From NCBI GenBank assembly GCA_017994575.1, contig JAGOKN010000005.1, positions 1-58,157 of the forward strand: a stretch of DNA of 58,157 nucleotides, read 5' to 3'. The translations under genes were made by a program, and so were the position numbers. A model generated the notes under the pieces. It saw only the letters and a list, made by a program, of their open reading frames with translations, ran no database searches and was not told where the DNA came from. Every line of letters starts with the position of its first letter. Within the stretch, counting starts at the first letter, position 1. Below, piece by piece: positions 9,346-20,300 of this stretch. Origin of the DNA: Nitrosomonas sp. (lineage in GTDB: Bacteria > Pseudomonadota > Gammaproteobacteria > Burkholderiales > Nitrosomonadaceae).

Positions 9346-9680
9346 CACCCCATTCACCACGTCAATTCTTTATTTCAATGACAAAGATGCCGATCTCAGA
9401 GATCACCAGCAAGTCGATTTCTTAGGAGAATTTGTCACAGCCAGTGGGTAGCAAGATGGCATGGGGTCTGCCGAATTCACAGATTGTGACGCAATCGATC
9501 TCAAGTTACTTGCGATTTCTAACACCTTTTGGTGAACTTTGTCTTCGTTTTGTTGGCCTTTGGTGTCATGGAGGATGGCGGCGTCTTTGTCATGTAAAGA
9601 TCGAAGCAATGCTGCATCCGCATCAATCGCATTAGCAAAGACAATTCGTACGTGAACGTTTTGGCTAAAGATGAAGATAG
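9346..9680 (-). pseudogene. Decayed fragment of a NERD-domain gene
   Basis: This stretch matches the intact NERD-domain gene at 45168-46145 (its 45742-46070 part) along its whole length, on the same strand. Shared landmarks include the segment coding A-A-I-L-H-D-T-K-G-Q-Q and the K-V-H-Q-K-V-L-E-I stretch. Frameshifts and small changes break the reading frame, and both the membrane N-terminus and the C-terminal half are missing. It is a relic of a duplication or of a second element. The 240 bp between it and the ABC transporter gene hold no gene that I can see. Confidence 0.8.
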
Positions 9681-9919
9681 GCAGTTTTCTTAAACTTTAG
9701 TGTTCAATATAGGCTTTAAAAAAGTCACAAAAATTAGCATCTGAGGTGTCTTCAATGAACAAATAAGACATTTCTTAATTATTCAACCAAATGTTATGAC
9801 TTGTGTGATAAAAACTCAAAAAGTAAACATATGATTTGCTACTGAATGGATTCAGTTTTCAGTCACATGAAGGCTTAATCAAACAACAATAAAAAGCCCT
9901 GTGGGACAAATGCTGGCAA

Positions 9920-12181
9920 ATGACAATAACAAGTTCAGAATTACCTGACGGCACCACGCCAGTAACCCCTATTCCAGCAGACCCTCTGGCACCGCTTGCG
10001 GCTTTGTGCGCCATTGCTCGGTTTCATCAGGTTGCTGCGGAGTCAGCAACCTTGGCACATTTGTTGGGTTTCTCGCCCAATCACAATCTGAGTATTGATG
10101 ATTTGCTTCGCGCGGCCAAACACCTCAAGCTCAAAGCCAAGCTATCTAAAACAAAGATCGACCGATTGGCCTTGGTGCCACTGCCTGCATTGGCAGTGAT
10201 GAAAACCTTTGACGATACATTGAAGCTGGTCATTCTGGCGCAAAGCGATGGTCAACGCGTTTTAAAACAAGATCTGGCTGGTGCCGGCCTTTCAAGACCT
10301 ACTGTTGAATCCGTCGAAGTATTCGATGCACAGTGGACCGGTGAACTGATCCTGATCAGCAGCCATGCCAGTTTGGTTGGTGCATTGGCCAAGTTTGACT
10401 TCACATGGTTCATTCCCAGTTTGGTGAAATACCGCAGATTGCTGGGTGAGATCCTGTTGATTTCCTTCATGCTGCAATTGTTCGGCTTGGTCAGTCCCTT
10501 GTTCTTTCAAGTCATCATGGATAAAGTGCTGGTGCACAAGGGCATGACCACATTGGACGTTTTGGTGATTGGTCTGGTTGCCGTCGTAATTTTTGAAAGT
10601 GTGCTCAGCGCTCTGCGTGCGTATGTGTTCAGCCATACCACCAGCAGAATCGACGTTGAACTGGGCGCCCGCCTGTTTCGGCATTTGGTGCAATTACCAT
10701 TGGCGTATTTTCAGTCGCGCCGAGTAGGCGATTCAGTAGCCCGTGTGCGCGAACTTGAAAACATTCGCAGTTTCTTGACAGGCAATGCACTCACCGTGTT
10801 GTTGGACGTGTTTTTTTCCGTGGTCTTTATAGCAGTCATGCTGTTGTACAGCGTGCCATTGACTTTGATTGTCTTGGTCAGTCTGCCCTTGTACTTTGGA
10901 TTAAGTTTGGCTGTGGTGCCGATTCTACGTCATCGCTTAGATGTCAAATTCGCCCGTGGCGCAGAAAATCAAGCCATGTTGGTAGAGACGGTTACCGGAA
11001 TCCAAACCGTCAAGGCCACCGCGCTAGAGCCGGCTTTTGCGAAACGTTGGGACAACCAATTGGCTGCGTATGTGGCAGCCAGTTTTAAAACACAAAACTT
11101 GGCAAGTGTGGCGCACGAGGGTGTCAATCTGATTGGCAAACTCGTCAATGCTGCAACATTGTGGTACGGCGCTCAGTTGGTGATGAATAACCAACTCACC
11201 GTGGGTCAGTTCGTCGCATTCAACATGTTTGCGGGTCGTGTCTCGCAGCCTATCATGCGCATGGCACAACTATGGACCGATTTCCAGCAGACTGGAATTT
11301 CAGTGGCTCGTTTGGGAGATATTTTGAATACCCGAACCGAAGTGCCACCTGCGAATGCCGCACAACTACCGCCAGTTAAAGGTCGCATCACCTTAGACAA
11401 CATCACCTTTCGCTATCGTCCAGAATCCGCACCGGTATTGAATAACGTGAGTTTGGATATTCGTCCGGGTGAAGTGATTGGCATCGTGGGTCGATCTGGT
11501 TCGGGTAAAAGTACTCTGACCAAATTGGTACAGCGCCTATATACCCCAGAATCGGGCCGTGTCTTGGTTGATAACATTGATATCAGTTTGATTGACGCGG
11601 CACAGTTGCGCCGCCAAGTGGGCGTGGTGTTGCAAGAAAATTTGCTGTTCAACCGTTCTGTTCGCGAGAACATTGCCATCACTGATCCAGCCGCACCCAT
11701 CGAAGCCATCATTCACGCGGCACAGCTGGCAGGAGCACATGAATTCATCAGCGAATTGACAGAAGGTTACGACACCTTGGTCAGCGAGCAGGGCAGCAGC
11801 TTAAGTGGCGGTCAGCGACAACGCATCGCTATTGCCAGAGCCTTGTTTACCAACCCCAGAATTTTGATATTTGACGAAGCCACCAGCGCTTTGGATTATG
11901 AGAGCGAAGCCATTATCCAGCGCAACATGGCGCACATTTGCCAAAACCGTACCGTGCTCATCATTGCCCACCGTTTGAGCGCTGTACGCCACACCCACCG
12001 CATTGTGGTGATGGACAAAGGCCACATTGTTGAAATGGGCACCCATGATGCACTGGTAGCTAATCCCAACGGCTTGTATGCACATCTGTGGAAAATGCAA
12101 GATGGTGGCAAACCGATGGATGGTGCGCAACATTCATTCAATGATGGTGCAAGCCAAGCTCAATCACAGGAGCGTACATGA
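9920..12181 (+). CDS. Type I secretion ABC transporter (HlyB/PrtD-like, with inactive C39-like domain)
   Basis: A 753-aa inner-membrane exporter. The N-terminal about 140 residues are a C39 peptidase-like domain in which the catalytic Cys position is taken by another residue (D-P-L-A-A-L context), as known for HlyB-type transporters that bind RTX substrates without cutting them. Transmembrane helices fill about 165-460. The nucleotide-binding domain has Walker A G-R-S-G-S-G-K-S near 524-531, the L-S-G-G-Q signature near 628 and Walker B I-F-D-E-A-T. It overlaps the adaptor gene by 4 bp (ATGA), so the two are co-translated. The likely substrate is the RTX protein at 14385-22709. Confidence 0.95.
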   Translation: MTITSSELPDGTTPVTPIPADPLAPLAALCAIARFHQVAAESATLAHLLGFSPNHNLSIDDLLRAAKHLKLKAKLSKTKIDRLALVPLPALAVMKTFDDTLKLVILAQSDGQRVLKQDLAGAGLSRPTVESVEVFDAQWTGELILISSHASLVGALAKFDFTWFIPSLVKYRRLLGEILLISFMLQLFGLVSPLFFQVIMDKVLVHKGMTTLDVLVIGLVAVVIFESVLSALRAYVFSHTTSRIDVELGARLFRHLVQLPLAYFQSRRVGDSVARVRELENIRSFLTGNALTVLLDVFFSVVFIAVMLLYSVPLTLIVLVSLPLYFGLSLAVVPILRHRLDVKFARGAENQAMLVETVTGIQTVKATALEPAFAKRWDNQLAAYVAASFKTQNLASVAHEGVNLIGKLVNAATLWYGAQLVMNNQLTVGQFVAFNMFAGRVSQPIMRMAQLWTDFQQTGISVARLGDILNTRTEVPPANAAQLPPVKGRITLDNITFRYRPESAPVLNNVSLDIRPGEVIGIVGRSGSGKSTLTKLVQRLYTPESGRVLVDNIDISLIDAAQLRRQVGVVLQENLLFNRSVRENIAITDPAAPIEAIIHAAQLAGAHEFISELTEGYDTLVSEQGSSLSGGQRQRIAIARALFTNPRILIFDEATSALDYESEAIIQRNMAHICQNRTVLIIAHRLSAVRHTHRIVVMDKGHIVEMGTHDALVANPNGLYAHLWKMQDGGKPMDGAQHSFNDGASQAQSQERT

Positions 12182-13629
12182 CGGACGCGACACCACCAGT
12201 GATGCCAAAGCAAAAGCACCCGATTGCAGAACTGCTATCGCGCTATGTTGCTGTCTTTCGAGCAGCTTGGCAGCACAGGGCAGAGTTGGCTGGCCCTGCG
12301 CGCATGGCTGACGAGTTGGCTTTTTTACCTGCTGCCCTGAGCTTGCAGGACACCCCAGTACACCCCGCACCGCGCCGCATGGCTTGGGGGTTGATGGCGA
12401 TATTTATCATCGCCTTGGCTTGGTCATACTTTGGCAAAATCGATATCGTTGCGGTGGCATCGGGTCGCATCATCGTTAGCGACCGCACCAAAGTCATCCA
12501 ACCCCTGGAAGCCAGTGTCGTCAAAGCCGTATTGGTGAAAGACGGTGACCACGTCAAGTCAGGACAGGTTTTGGTGGAATTGGATCCTACAGTAGCCACT
12601 GCTGACAAAGCCAATGTCAACGAGCAACTGGCCAGTGCCATCAGTGAAGAGTTGCGTACCGCAGCTTTGCTCAAAGCGTTAAACAGTGGATCTGCTCCTG
12701 GTATGACATTGAACAATGGCCAAAATCCCGATGTTGTTAATCAAGCAGCAATCCGTGCACAACTCATGTCGGAATGGCAAGACATCAGCGCCAAACTCGC
12801 CAAATTCAGCGCAGAGGCCACGCGCCGCCAAGCTGAAATTGCCACTGTCACCGAGACCATTGCCAAGCTGGAAGCCACATTACCCATTGCCCAAAAGCGT
12901 GAAGCTGACTTTACACGTTTGGTTGAAAAAGGCTATATCACTGGCCACGCCACTCAAGACAAAACCAGAGAGCGCATTGAACAAGAACGTGATTTGGCCA
13001 CGCAGCGCGCCAGGTTGACAGAAGCCAAATCGGCACTGAATGAATCCATTCAAGCCAAGACTGCTTACCGAGCTGAAACCCTGCGCCTGTTAAACGACCG
13101 CAATGCCCAAGCGGCCACCAAGCACCAACAGCTCAACACCGATCAATCCAAAGCCACCCTGCGCGAACGTCTCACCCAGCTCACCGCACCCGTAGCAGGC
13201 ACAGTGCAGCAGCTGGCCATCCATACCGCAGGCGGCGTGGTCACATCGGCACAGCCCTTGATGATCATCGTGCCGGATGAAGCCAGCGTCACCGCTGAAG
13301 TAACGCTGGACAACAAAGACATTGGTTTTGTATTCGCCGGCCAAGCCGCAGAAATCAAACTCGAAACTTTTCCATACACCAAATACGGCACCGTGCCAGC
13401 CACCGTTAAGTTTGTCACCCCAGATGGCCTGCAAGACGAAAAACGCGGCTCTATCTTTCCCGCCACCTTGACACTTGCTGCCAACCAAATGAACATAGAT
13501 GGAAAGTCCATCCGCTTGTCGCCGGGTATGAACGTCACCGCAGAAATCAAAACCGGCAAACGCCGGGTCATTGAATACCTACTCAGCCCAGTGCAGCGGG
13601 CGGGTAGTGAAAGCTTGAGAGAAAGGTAA
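12178..13629 (+). CDS. HlyD-family type I secretion adaptor
   Basis: A 483-aa membrane fusion protein. A cytoplasmic N-terminus of about 65 residues is followed by one membrane helix (W-G-L-M-A-I-F-I-I-A-L-A-W). Next come the first half of a lipoyl/barrel-sandwich domain (V-K-D-G-D-H-V-K-S-G-Q), a long coiled-coil hairpin, and the second lipoyl half with a beta-barrel (A-P-V-A-G-T-V). It links the ABC transporter to TolC across the periplasm. The start codon overlaps the stop of the transporter gene, and its G+C-rich codon use matches the transporter. Confidence 0.95.
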   Translation: MTDATPPVMPKQKHPIAELLSRYVAVFRAAWQHRAELAGPARMADELAFLPAALSLQDTPVHPAPRRMAWGLMAIFIIALAWSYFGKIDIVAVASGRIIVSDRTKVIQPLEASVVKAVLVKDGDHVKSGQVLVELDPTVATADKANVNEQLASAISEELRTAALLKALNSGSAPGMTLNNGQNPDVVNQAAIRAQLMSEWQDISAKLAKFSAEATRRQAEIATVTETIAKLEATLPIAQKREADFTRLVEKGYITGHATQDKTRERIEQERDLATQRARLTEAKSALNESIQAKTAYRAETLRLLNDRNAQAATKHQQLNTDQSKATLRERLTQLTAPVAGTVQQLAIHTAGGVVTSAQPLMIIVPDEASVTAEVTLDNKDIGFVFAGQAAEIKLETFPYTKYGTVPATVKFVTPDGLQDEKRGSIFPATLTLAANQMNIDGKSIRLSPGMNVTAEIKTGKRRVIEYLLSPVQRAGSESLRER

Positions 13630-13636
13630 TTTGACC

Positions 13637-13768
13637 ATGAATACCACTAAGCGCTATAAATATAATAGCACCTTAGGCAATCAATACGCCGGCTACAGGC
13701 CAAAAAAGCATATAAAACTGCTAAGTATCATGCATGTTGGTTACGAGGTGCAAGGGGCGCAGTTATGA
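13637..13768 (+). CDS. Possible small 43-residue protein in the secretion operon
   Basis: An open frame of 43 codons starts 7 bp after the adaptor stop and overlaps the next gene start by an ATGA, the same coupling as at the two flanking junctions. The product is basic and Tyr-rich in its first half and has no signal or domain that I recognise. A real role could be coupling translation from the adaptor gene to the lipoprotein gene. The evidence is position only. Confidence 0.35.
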   Translation: MNTTKRYKYNSTLGNQYAGYRPKKHIKLLSIMHVGYEVQGAQL

Positions 13769-14388
13769 ACCGCAGAAATTTCACCGCTGCAGTAGTAACA
13801 GCACCACTAATGACAGGGTGTATTTATGACCGCTACTTTGATATCGAGTGGGATGAAGAGGTGCTGTTGCATGATGGACGGGTGATTATTGTGCATGTGA
13901 AGAACACTTACGAGCGACGTGGTGGTGGACTTAAGAAGTATGACGAAACCAAAATAACCTTCCGTCGCAAGGAATTAATTTTTGAAGCTGCACCTGGAAA
14001 ATTTGTTACTTTTAGTACGCGCATGCCGGTAGCCTATTTAGGCAATTTTGATAATGACTGGTTTGTTGTTATTTCTGGTCAAGGGCCATATGGAAATTAT
14101 CCTGATGAGCTACCAACACGGTGGGGAAATAATTTTTCGACATTAGAGCAGCGACTTGCAATACTTCAGAATGGCACTTTCTTACCAGTCGACTGGGATC
14201 GATCGCCATCTGCATTAACAACAATGAATATGCTGGAATCAGCTTTCTTTATTGAGTATGTTGCATGGAATAAAAAACGCATCACTTTAGAACAAAAAAA
14301 AATATTTAACAACACATACCCATCGCCGTATGGTCAACAAATTACACGTCCACTGAATAGACATAAGGTAACAGGAGATACAAAATGA
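13765..14388 (+). CDS. Putative lipoprotein encoded before the RTX gene
   Basis: A 207-aa protein with a short N-terminus carrying two arginines (N-R-R-N-F), a hydrophobic stretch and a lipobox-like L-M-T-G-C with Cys at about residue 18. The mature part is rich in beta-type aromatic motifs (D-W-F-V-V-I-S-G, W-D-E-E-V-L-L-H-D-G-R). I do not recognise a named domain. It overlaps the RTX gene start by 4 bp and so is coupled to it. A helper, surface tether or protective protein for the RTX lipase is possible but not shown. Confidence 0.7.
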   Translation: MNRRNFTAAVVTAPLMTGCIYDRYFDIEWDEEVLLHDGRVIIVHVKNTYERRGGGLKKYDETKITFRRKELIFEAAPGKFVTFSTRMPVAYLGNFDNDWFVVISGQGPYGNYPDELPTRWGNNFSTLEQRLAILQNGTFLPVDWDRSPSALTTMNMLESAFFIEYVAWNKKRITLEQKKIFNNTYPSPYGQQITRPLNRHKVTGDTK

Positions 14389-17300
14389 CAATTCAATCAG
14401 ATATGTCCTTATTGGCAGCTGGTTCTTACTGGGATATCCGAAAACCAGGTGCAAAATTTGACAATCGTGCCCCCATCCCCGAAGGTTGGCGCGTTCTGAC
14501 TCAGTATGACACTAGCGATTCGGGTATCTATGCCGTCACTGGTTTCAGCGCCCGCGTGTATGAAAATATTTCGACAGGCGAAATTGTAATTAGCTATGCA
14601 GGTACTGAATTTGATACGAGTTCGATTGGATTAGTCGCAGACTTTTTAAGTGGAAATATACCGCTTGCGCTAGGCAAATATGGTGAACAAGCTCTAGCTG
14701 CTGCCAAACTTTATCAGCAAGTCAAAGCCGATACCACTATAAGTGACAACATCAGCTTCACTGGACACAGCCTGGGTGGCGGGTTGGCTAGCATGATGGC
14801 GGTGTGGTTTAACCGACCGGCTTACGTATTTGCAGCAGCACCATTCCAGAATAGCGCCGACACTACACAAATAGCGTTAGCTTCTGCATTCAGCAATCCA
14901 GCCTTATACCAAGTGAAGGCACTGCTGGCACAACAAGGATTTACCCTTGACCCAGCACTGGCTAGTTACAACCCACTAACCGACTTTACAGTCCGCGAAG
15001 CAAATGTGATTGCATACGCTATCAAAGGCGAGCAATTAGAAAATAACTTAGGTTTGCTATTCAACTGGATTGAAGGCAGCACTAACTCACTGTTTAACAA
15101 TGCTAGCATCACATTGAGTGAAGATGATAAACACAGCATCGACCTGCATGTAGCAGCATTACTTAGTAACACATTTCAAACCGAAGCCGGCAACATCCCA
15201 ACGGCGCTTGCGCGTTTGATGGATAAAAATCTATATGGCGGTAGTGCTTTGGGTAATCAACAACTCATCATTACCAAACTCATTCGAAACGAGGTAGGGG
15301 TACGAAGCGATGACGGTACGCAAGTGCTACTTAATGCCAATCAAATGCTCACGCACTTCGCCAACGATCTGCAAAAACTCGGCACAACCATCTCCGGCCT
15401 CAACACAGCCGCGCAAGACGCACTGATCGCCCAAGGCATCGAATGGTATTACTGGCAAGGCACTGACTATGCAGGACAAGAATTTTTTACCGTTACCGGT
15501 AAATTATTGCAATACACCAGCAACTACGGACAAGACAACTCACTCGATAAGAGCGCAATCAAAGCCAGTCCCTACGCCAGCAAATGGCTGCAAAGTTTGG
15601 ACAGCAGCTATGGCATAGCTGGCACGATGCCCGTCTACGTCACCTTTTACCAGCAGTGGAGTGTCAACACGGGAACAGAAGCTGTCACTGCCAATGCTAA
15701 AAACATCAACAAAACGCAGATGTTCATTGGCAATGGGGTGGTAGATACATTCACTGGCGGCAACATGGACGATGTCTTCTTAGCTGGAGGTGGCGCAGAC
15801 ATCTTGGACGGTGGTCTAGGTAATGACTACATGCATGGTGGTGCGGGTGCCGATATTTACAAATTTAATGGCAACTTTGGCATTGATACGGTGGTGGATG
15901 CGGATGGTGCAGGTACCATAAAACTTGATGACATTGCATTAGTCGGCGGTAACAAAATTGGGGATGGCATCTGGAAAGATGAGTCTCAACCAGTGATATA
16001 TACCTTTTTAGTTGGAATAGATGGAAAAGGCACTTTGCAAATCACCAGAAAAGATCAAGTAGGAAACACGATTCGAGTGCTGAATTGGCAGAATGGCCAA
16101 TTGGGAATTACGTTAAATGAAACAGCGGCAGTACCAGAACAACTGGCAAACAATGCATCGGCGTTGGCTGACAAAATTGATGTGACGTTGATGACAGCTT
16201 GGACATTCATTGATGGACTTGCGGGTAACGATCAGATCTATGGAGGAGTCGCCAACGACATGCTGTTAGGAAGCATTGGTAGCGACATTATCCAAGGTGG
16301 CGCTGGTGATGATGTGATTTTGAGTGGGATGGGATTAAATTCTAGCTATCTTCCAAACCCATTAGATTACCTACCTATTGATGCAACTACTACGCACATT
16401 TACAGCGATGTAACTAATGGAGAAATTGTTAGATATCAACAATCATATCATGCATATGCGCCTGACATATTTGGAAGATCGTTACGATATATTAATGGAT
16501 TAATTGGCGTGGGAAATTTTGTATATGAAATTTCTTCCGAAATAGTATATGCAGGTAATGGCAGTGATTATGTTATTACTAGTCAAGGTGATGATCAGGT
16601 TTTAGGTGGCTCGGGTAATGATTACATTTATGGTTTGAGTGGAAATGATGTGTTAGAAGGCGAGGCTGATGAAGATTATATAGATGGGGATGGATATGCA
16701 AATACTTCATATCTAGGGGTTTTGAATCTGCAATACGGGAATGATTATATTGATGGAGGTGATGGTGATGATCACTTAATCGGAAATGGAGGGGATGATG
16801 AAATATATGGTGGCGCTGGTTTCGATGTAATTAGTGGAGATGCATTAAATACACCATCTATAGTTCATGGCAAAGATTACATAGATGGAGAATCGGGTAA
16901 TGATATTATTTGGGGACTTGGTGATAATGATGAAGTATATGGTGGTATAGGCGATGATTATTTATGGGGCGATTACTTCATAGAATCTGAACTAACAGGC
17001 AATTATCATGGCGATGATTATTTGGACGGCGAAGATGGAAACGATCAATTAGTAGGTGATGGAGGCAACGACACACTGTACGGTGGTCTAGGAGATGATT
17101 ATTTAGTAGGTGATGAAGATTTGGCGGTATTGTCTGGAATTTATCACGGCAAAGATTACCTTGATGGTGAAGATGGTGATGATCATTTATATGGTGGTGG
17201 TAATGATGATCAGTTGATTGGTGGGGAGGGTAACGATAATTTATATGGAGACAATTTTAATATAACATTAAATGGTATTTATCATGGCAATGACTACTTA

Positions 17301-20300
17301 GAGGGTGGTGCAGGAAATGATTATCTTTTAGGAGGAGGAGGCGGGGACACTTTGCTTGGTGGTATTGGAGATGATGAACTATATGGTGACTTCTCTATTA
17401 GTGTACTTGTTGCACTCATGCACGGGAATGATTATCTTGATGGAGGTGATGGTATTGATAAGTTGATTGGAAATGCAGGTAACGATACTCTATTTGGCGG
17501 TACTGGTGATGATGAGCTATTTGGGGATGCTTCGGATATTGATATTTCATTGCACGGAAATGATTCTCTTGATGGTGGAGAAGGGAACGATATATTAGAT
17601 GGTCAGGGTGGAGATGATACTCTTTTAGGTGATTCTGGTGCAGATATGCTTTTGGGTGGAGGCGGAGATGATTCGCTTTCGGGCGGTGCGGATGATGATC
17701 AAATATTTGGTGATGCAGGCAATATTGATATTTCACTTCACGGAGATGATTTCCTAGACGGTGGTGAGGGCAATGATTATTTGGTCGGCAGTGCCGGAAA
17801 TGACATACTTAGTGGTGGTGCTGGTTCTGATCAATTATGGGGAGATTCCTCGGATAGTATTATTGCTTCCCATGGAAATGATTATTTAGATGGCGGTGAT
17901 GGTGTTGATTACTTGATAGGTGGTGGCGGTAACGATACGCTTATAGGTGGAGCTGGTAATGATCAAATGCGAGGTGATAGTGGGGATGATGAGCTTTATG
18001 GCAATGAAGGCGATGATTATTTGTACGGCAGAGAAGGCATGGACAAATTAGATGGTGGAATTGGAAACGATTTCATCTATGGCGGTACAGGTGAAGATAC
18101 TTATTATTATGGCAAGGGCTATGGTAATGATGTTTTTGAAGATTCAAATATATATGAACCTTTCTTTGATGATTATGCGGTAGATACAGTATTGCTATTC
18201 GATATCCAATTATCTGAAGTCACATTTCAACGAGTTTATAACTCAATGTACCCAGATCCTGTGGATTTATTGATTACCGTCAATAGCACACAAGATACTT
18301 TGCGAATAGTTCATTACTTCGCGCCATGGAATGTCCAAACCAACAGAATTGAAGAAATACGATTTGCTGGAAATGTTAGTTTTAATTGGGATATCAATGG
18401 TGATCAAACTTTGCAAGGATCTGATCTCGACGATGTCTTTAATGGCGCTGAAGGTGTAAATTATATTTACGGTAATGGTGGTATTGATACTATTTACGGT
18501 GGCGCATCAATTGACTACTTAGATGGTGGATTAGATAACGATATATTGTATGGTGGAATGGGTAACGATTATATAACCGGTGGAGGGGGAGGAGATGTTT
18601 TAAGTGGCGATGCAGGGAATGATGATTTATACGGTGGTTGGGGAGATGACTTTTTAAATGGTGGAACAGGCAGCGACTTCCTTAGTGGTGGAGATGGCAA
18701 TGATGTATTGTGGGACTTTAATGGAATTACAGTTGTAGCCGGTAACTACAGTAATGAATTTTATAGTGGAGTTGAATATGACTCATTAAGCGGTTCTAAC
18801 GGGAATGATATCTATAGCTTCGGATTAGAAGATGGTTATAAGTGGATAAATAACTATTCAATGTCAGATGATTTTGATGTTATCCAATTTGATTCAAACG
18901 AAATTACTCAATACAATACATTAGCTATGCGAATGTTCGATGATTTGGTGATTAAAGTTACCAATACATCTATGTTTGTAATTATTAATCAGTATTTCTT
19001 GGCTGATGAAACTAACGACGGACTAACCTATAGCTATAAAATTGACCAAATAGAGTTCTCAAATGGTATAGTTTGGGATCAAGCTACTATTCAGAGCAAG
19101 GTAGATTTTGCAGCTAATAACCAAGCGCCCATACTTGCTGCACCTTTAAACGATATGATCGCTGCTAAAGGAGAATTATTCACATACACATTACCAGCAA
19201 ATACTTTTTTGAATACTGAAGCATGGGATACGCTTACTTTTTCTGCTAATAATTTGGGATCTTGGCTTAGTTATGACCCCGATACACGAACCATAAGTGG
19301 AACGCCTAGTAGTGTTGGGAATAACCAAATTTGGTTTACAGCTACCGATATTTATGGGTATTCGACGACTGCCTCATTAAATATCAATGTATTTAATACG
19401 CTTATTGGGTCAATTAATGATGATATCTTAATTGGTAGCGATGAAAATGATAATCTGATCGGTTTGGCTGGAAATGACACCCTATATGGTGGTATTGGAG
19501 ACGACTTGATCGAGGGGGGTGAGGGTGTTGATACCCTGTACGGTGGATTGGGGGATGATATATTTATTGTAAATTCGTCCGCTGATACGATAGTTGAGTA
19601 TCTTGATGAAGGATTTGATACTGTTCAATCTGATGTGATGTACACACTAAGCTCAAATATTGAGAAACTGACATTAACAGGTAGCAATGCAATAAATGGC
19701 ACAGGTAATGAAGAGTTTAATGTATTGGAAGGTAATAGTGCTTCAAATATATTAAGCGGTCTAGGGGAGTCTGATACTTACATATTTGGTTTGGGTAGCG
19801 GTGCCGATACCATACTCGAAACATCAGGGTCATGGGATTCGATTGTATTTAAATCGGAAATTACTTCAACACAAATCACAGCAACTCGTTCAGCTGGAAT
19901 GATTACGTTGCATGTATCGGCAAATGACAGTATCAGCTTTCAAGAAATCAGTGCAAACAATTATGCCATTGAAGCATTTTATTTTGATGATATCGGCGAC
20001 TATCTGTATGCAGATTGGGTGAGTGGGTTGATACATGATTCTCCCACAGCAACCAACCTGAACACAGCAGAGACCTACACAGAAGACACTGCTAAGAACT
20101 TGGTGAACATCGTCATCAGTGACACCGACTCGACCACCACGACAGCAACGGTCACACTGTCGGATGTGAATGCCGGTAGCTTAAACACAGGAACATCAGG
20201 TGCTGTGACATCTAGCTTTAATGCAACAACCGGCGTGTGGAGAGCCAGTGGTTCGATAGCCAACGTCAATACCTTGCTAGCGGCATTGACGTTTACACCC

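Noticed and set aside
17416-17736. His/Tyr-rich minus-strand frame within the RTX gene
   Set aside because: It is the antisense of the Gly/Asp nonapeptide repeats.
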